The position numbers were made by a program, and so were the translations under genes. A stretch of 64,000 bases of DNA from Owenia fusiformis. Lineage: Eukaryota > Annelida > Polychaeta > Sabellida > Oweniidae. Shown one piece after another: positions 62,301 to 64,000 of this stretch. The stretch spans positions 20,657,181-20,721,180 of the forward strand of contig CAIIXF020000010.1 in NCBI GenBank assembly GCA_903813345.2, written 5' to 3'. A model generated the notes under the pieces. It was not told the DNA's origin, searched no databases, and was given only the letters and a program-made list of their open reading frames with translations. Each line of letters starts with the position of its first letter. Within the stretch, counting starts at the first letter, position 1.

Positions 62301-63752
62301 GCATCCCCAGGCAGGAGATAATTAAATTGTTTTAGTAATAGTCATGATTATTAAGTAATTGACTGGATAATTTTATGAGTCAGTGTGCGAGAAAACATTT
62401 TAAATACAACTGAAATGTGTAAATGATACCGCTTAAATTGGCCAACATACCAATTATGTCCCATGAAATGTCCCAATTATCAACTCAAAATTACTTGGAG
62501 AAAAGAACTTACTTGTAGGATATTGAAGATACAGAATAGTATAAGCATCCAGAGCTGACCATAGGCTAAATGAAGGCCACCCCACAACCAACTGAGAACA
62601 ATTAAGGTCCAGAATAGCAGTAGTGTACGAATCTCTGAAAGTATGAAGTAAGAAAATTACATTAATTATCATGCAATATAATAATTCATTTGGTAGGTTT
62701 GCCATGTAACTTGTGTGCTTCTTAAATGTTGCCTATTGTGTTTGATATATTAACTGATGGCCACACTGTATAATACCAAGAAACCCAACAGGGTCAGTCG
62801 ATCCTTTTTTTATTTTATTTTTTGCAAATCCCTACTCGTCTAGTATTCTGATGAACTCTGATCTGGACGAATTGTATTTATTGTGTGCTTGGAGTATGTG
62901 AGTTTCTTGGTGCTAATATGGCAGTACACTAAGTAGAGTAAAAATTCCTCTGTAAGTGGAACACCTTCATAAGTAGAAAACTTGAACCTCTTCAAGTAGA
63001 ACCTAGGGGGTTCACTATATAAACCTTGATGGGATTCTCAGCGCACATGGGGCACCTTTTTTGACATTTGGTATGGCAATGGACCCAAATTTTAGGCCCC
63101 CCCAAATTATGACTTTTGAGGTATGGCAATGGTTGGATTTTTTCACTTTCTGGTATGAGAATGTTCGTAGAAAATATGTTACATGTACCTCTCACTTGTG
63201 GTATGGCATTGGTCTAGCAGTTACACCAATCCATAATTAGAGGTTATTTTGGATCGTTTTCCTCAAAGATCTGCCTTCTTTCTGGGGCTTTAGACATTTT
63301 GAATGCCTTTGGTCCTATATCTGGATATTAGGTATAGCATTGGTCTTACATTTGGACATTTGGTATGGCTTTTGGGCGTTATTTTGGTTGGTATGGGAAC
63401 ACATTTAACAGATTGGTATGGGAATATATTGATATCTGTGGGTTCAGCCTAGGACCATCGCCAAATTTTGTATACAGTGAACCCCTCGGGAAATAGAACA
63501 CCTCTCAAGTGGAGCACTATTCCCTTACACAGGCTTACTGTGCAGTCAAATATTGATGAAACCTACATGACTTGTATTTGAAAAATGCACATACCATATT
63601 TGTTGAATCGTCCCCTGTACATATCATCATAGGCTTCCCATTGTGCTTTTAGTTGGTATGCCTGTATGAATATGATTCCAACCACCATCATACAGATCAG
63701 TACAGGAGCCAGTATACCCCCTAGACCAGCGTAGGCATTGGTGATGAAACAG
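56060..63752 (-). CDS. ADGRV1: ADGRV1 (very large adhesion GPCR V1), last four coding exons
   Basis: Four minus-strand exons (63752-63595, 62634-62513, 58255-58064, 56389-56060) join in frame through GT/AG sites. They give 269 complete residues, from the end of an extracellular loop to the C terminus. Order: CFITNAYAGLGG then TM5, an intracellular loop with QLKAQWEAYDDMYRGR, TM6 (WTLIVLSWLWGGLHLAYG), TM7 (WMLILFCIFNILQGLYAFVV), then a tail of about 165 residues. The tail includes SQDFDDLIFALKTGGGF and ends MRRIAIADTHL. The vertebrate ADGRV1 tail is recalled as having the same SQEFDDLIFALKTG block and RRIPIADTHL end, so orthology is very likely. DTHL is a class I PDZ ligand. In vertebrates it binds whirlin, PDZD7 and harmonin in the Usher complex at stereocilia ankle links and photoreceptors. 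The giant Calx-beta ectodomain, the GAIN domain and TM1-TM4 lie beyond the right edge. It is remarkable how well the tail is conserved in an invertebrate. Confidence 0.93.
56510..56987. mobile_element. TA-flanked TIR element in the last ADGRV1 intron
   Basis: CCGGATTTTCTCGCATATAA at the left and TATATGCGAGAAAATCCGG at the right, each bordered by TA (56508-56509, 56988-56989). 478 bp, with internal duplications (GGGCGTATAAG(T/C)GTACTAC twice, GTTGAAACAAAGTAAC twice). No transposase. TA duplication suggests a Tc1/mariner/pogo-type origin. Confidence 0.8.
58064..58255 (-). CDS. ADGRV1: ADGRV1 exon: end of TM7 and start of tail
   Basis: 192 bp, phase 0 at both ends: TTTCCAG|GGATTG at the 3' splice site and GAG|GTATAG at the 5' splice site. 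Encodes GLYAFVVYFCLRNPCLPCF (end of TM7 and a Cys-rich juxtamembrane stretch that could be palmitoylated) through KASLLNE. Confidence 0.92.
58490..59340. repeat. Dispersed retroelement-like repeat with a GGACGGACGGACT tail
   Basis: A stretch with many AAGGTCAA/GACCTT phrases ends in GTTGACGGACGGACGGACTCCGAGTTATAATTTCACC (around 59260-59310), a form shared by many molluscan dispersed repeats. Intron of ADGRV1. No coding remnant found. Confidence 0.5.
59480..61400. repeat. Satellite-like block of AAAATGGC-rich repeats in an ADGRV1 intron
   Basis: Outer parts (59600-59950 and 60970-61370) are diverged copies of a unit with CTAGATTTTCATACTAAGAA, ACAAGACTTTACAGACAAGA and GGAAAATCCAAAATGGCTGCC. 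The middle (60100-60770) repeats CACATACC(A/G)AATATGAACAAAATCGCTC...AAAATGGC(G/A)GCCATTTT with a period of about 125-145 bp. Then a GGACGGACGG tract (60868-60930) and TTCGTTTGATGGGATAAAAA. It looks like one repeat inserted within another, since the outer unit resumes right after the tail. Confidence 0.8.
61401..61800. repeat. Second dispersed repeat tail
   Basis: Ends in ACGGACATACGGACAGACAGACGGACG (about 61720-61746) and the hairpin CCCCACACTATGTGGTGGGG followed by ACATAAAAAG. Same structural type as the tails at 53298 and 60868. Confidence 0.55.
61891..61950. repeat. Perfect 20-bp tandem repeat, three copies
   Basis: AATCTGATTTGAGATTGATG three times without a mismatch, a very recent slippage event within the ADGRV1 intron. 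Confidence 0.97.
62078..62281. mobile_element. MITE with GGGTGTAG...CTACACC ends
   Basis: GGGTGTAGTCAGCTTTCAG at the left and CCCCCTGGCTACACC at the right are imperfect inverted ends. Inside, TTTTCAGTCAGGGGG is a second copy of the left motif. About 204 bp, ADGRV1 intron. Confidence 0.55.
62513..62634 (-). CDS. ADGRV1: ADGRV1 exon: TM6 and most of TM7
   Basis: 122 bp. Begins AG after CATACTTTCAG, completing a Glu codon with the G of the previous exon, and ends CAA|GTAAGT. Encodes EIRTLLLFWTLIVLSWLWGG...CIFNILQ. The WLWGGLHLAYG segment is characteristic of ADGRV1. Confidence 0.92.
62930..63540. mobile_element. Inverted-repeat element with internal GGTATGGCATTGG repeats
   Basis: AAGTAGAACCTAGGGGGTTCACTATATA near 62994 pairs with the complement of TATACAGTGAACCCCTCGGGAAATAGAAC near 63472. 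The interior holds about seven degenerate copies of GGTATGGCA(A/T)TGG. ADGRV1 intron. Confidence 0.6.
63595..63752 (-). CDS. ADGRV1: ADGRV1 exon: TM5 and third intracellular loop
   Basis: 158 bp. 3' splice site TTCTTATTTCAG, first base C completing a codon from an exon beyond the window. Ends AATATG|GTATGT with one base carried over. Encodes CFITNAYAGLGGILAPVLIC... to ...RGRFNKY. Confidence 0.9.
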
Positions 63753-64000
63753 CTGAAATAAGAAAGCCAAAAATTCAAATGGACAATAGAGACTTTAAAT
63801 TACTTGTGAAGTCTTTTTAATATAAAATACAAGGTGTGTTGTGCAAGTAGCATCTTCAGTTCAGTTTACAATGGTAGTGGCTACTGATTGATTAAATAGC
63901 ATTATATGTGGAGCACCAACTCACATCAGATTCATTGAACTTTTATATGTACTTATAAATAGTGAAGTAACTTAAGGTAGTCATGGGCGTAGCGCCCGGT
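63753..64000. other. Right-edge intron sequence of ADGRV1
   Basis: Follows (in genome order) the TM5 exon. No further exon is recognisable before the edge. Confidence 0.5.

Noticed and set aside
62850-62880. Hammerhead-like CTGATGA followed by CGAA
   Set aside because: The second core box reads CGAATT in place of GAAAC, and there is no proper flanking stem.

Overview
The window is nuclear DNA from an invertebrate animal, most likely a spiralian and plausibly a mollusc. It is AT-rich, gene-poor and full of repeats. Introns are spliced with ordinary GT/AG signals. The evidence for the lineage is three tandem single-exon FoxQ2-class forkhead genes (this class is known to have expanded in Spiralia), an ADGRV1 orthologue, and dispersed repeats with GGAC-rich tails of the kind common in bivalves. 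Splice sites, stop codons and protein motifs were read directly from the sequence. Assignments to families come from memory of those families, with no database search.

Layout, left to right. Positions 1-5.6 kb hold a very large inverted repeat (arms of about 2 kb, spacer about 1.2 kb) with a younger palindromic element nested in its left arm. Positions 7.84-12.16 kb carry the 3' end of a rhodopsin-class peptide GPCR resembling GnRH/AKH/corazonin receptors: a candidate third-loop exon, a 3.8 kb intron full of repeats, and the last exon with TM6, TM7 and the tail. Right behind the stop codon, the 3' end of that exon has been amplified about nine times in tandem, partly as a two-unit higher-order array. 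Positions 14.3-25.4 kb are non-coding, with small palindromic elements, microsatellites and tandem repeats.

From 25.5 to 46.7 kb lies the FoxQ2 cluster: three intronless genes, all on the minus strand, about 10 kb apart, separated by AT-rich DNA with few recognisable elements. The first two are close paralogues, sharing the forkhead domain, an N-terminal VPTPxxAQQ motif, a C-terminal EH1-like Groucho-binding motif and an identical 12-bp CCAAT-type element upstream. The third is shorter and divergent and lacks the EH1-like motif.

From 47.8 to 55.3 kb is a mobile-element island. It includes a 3 kb element with CACTG termini, a perfect 5-bp target duplication and four mirrored 14-bp subterminal motifs per end, interleaved with a second inverted pair whose right arm has an open first exon. 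From 56.06 kb to the right edge are the last four coding exons of ADGRV1 (minus strand), covering TM5-TM7 and the cytoplasmic tail ending in the PDZ ligand DTHL. Its introns hold several TA-flanked and palindromic elements and a long array of satellite-like repeats.

The genes do not form an operon. The FoxQ2 genes are transcription factors typically active in anterior neuroectoderm. ADGRV1 is a giant adhesion GPCR of sensory-cell links. The left-hand GPCR is a neuropeptide-type receptor. No tRNA, rRNA or CRISPR was found.
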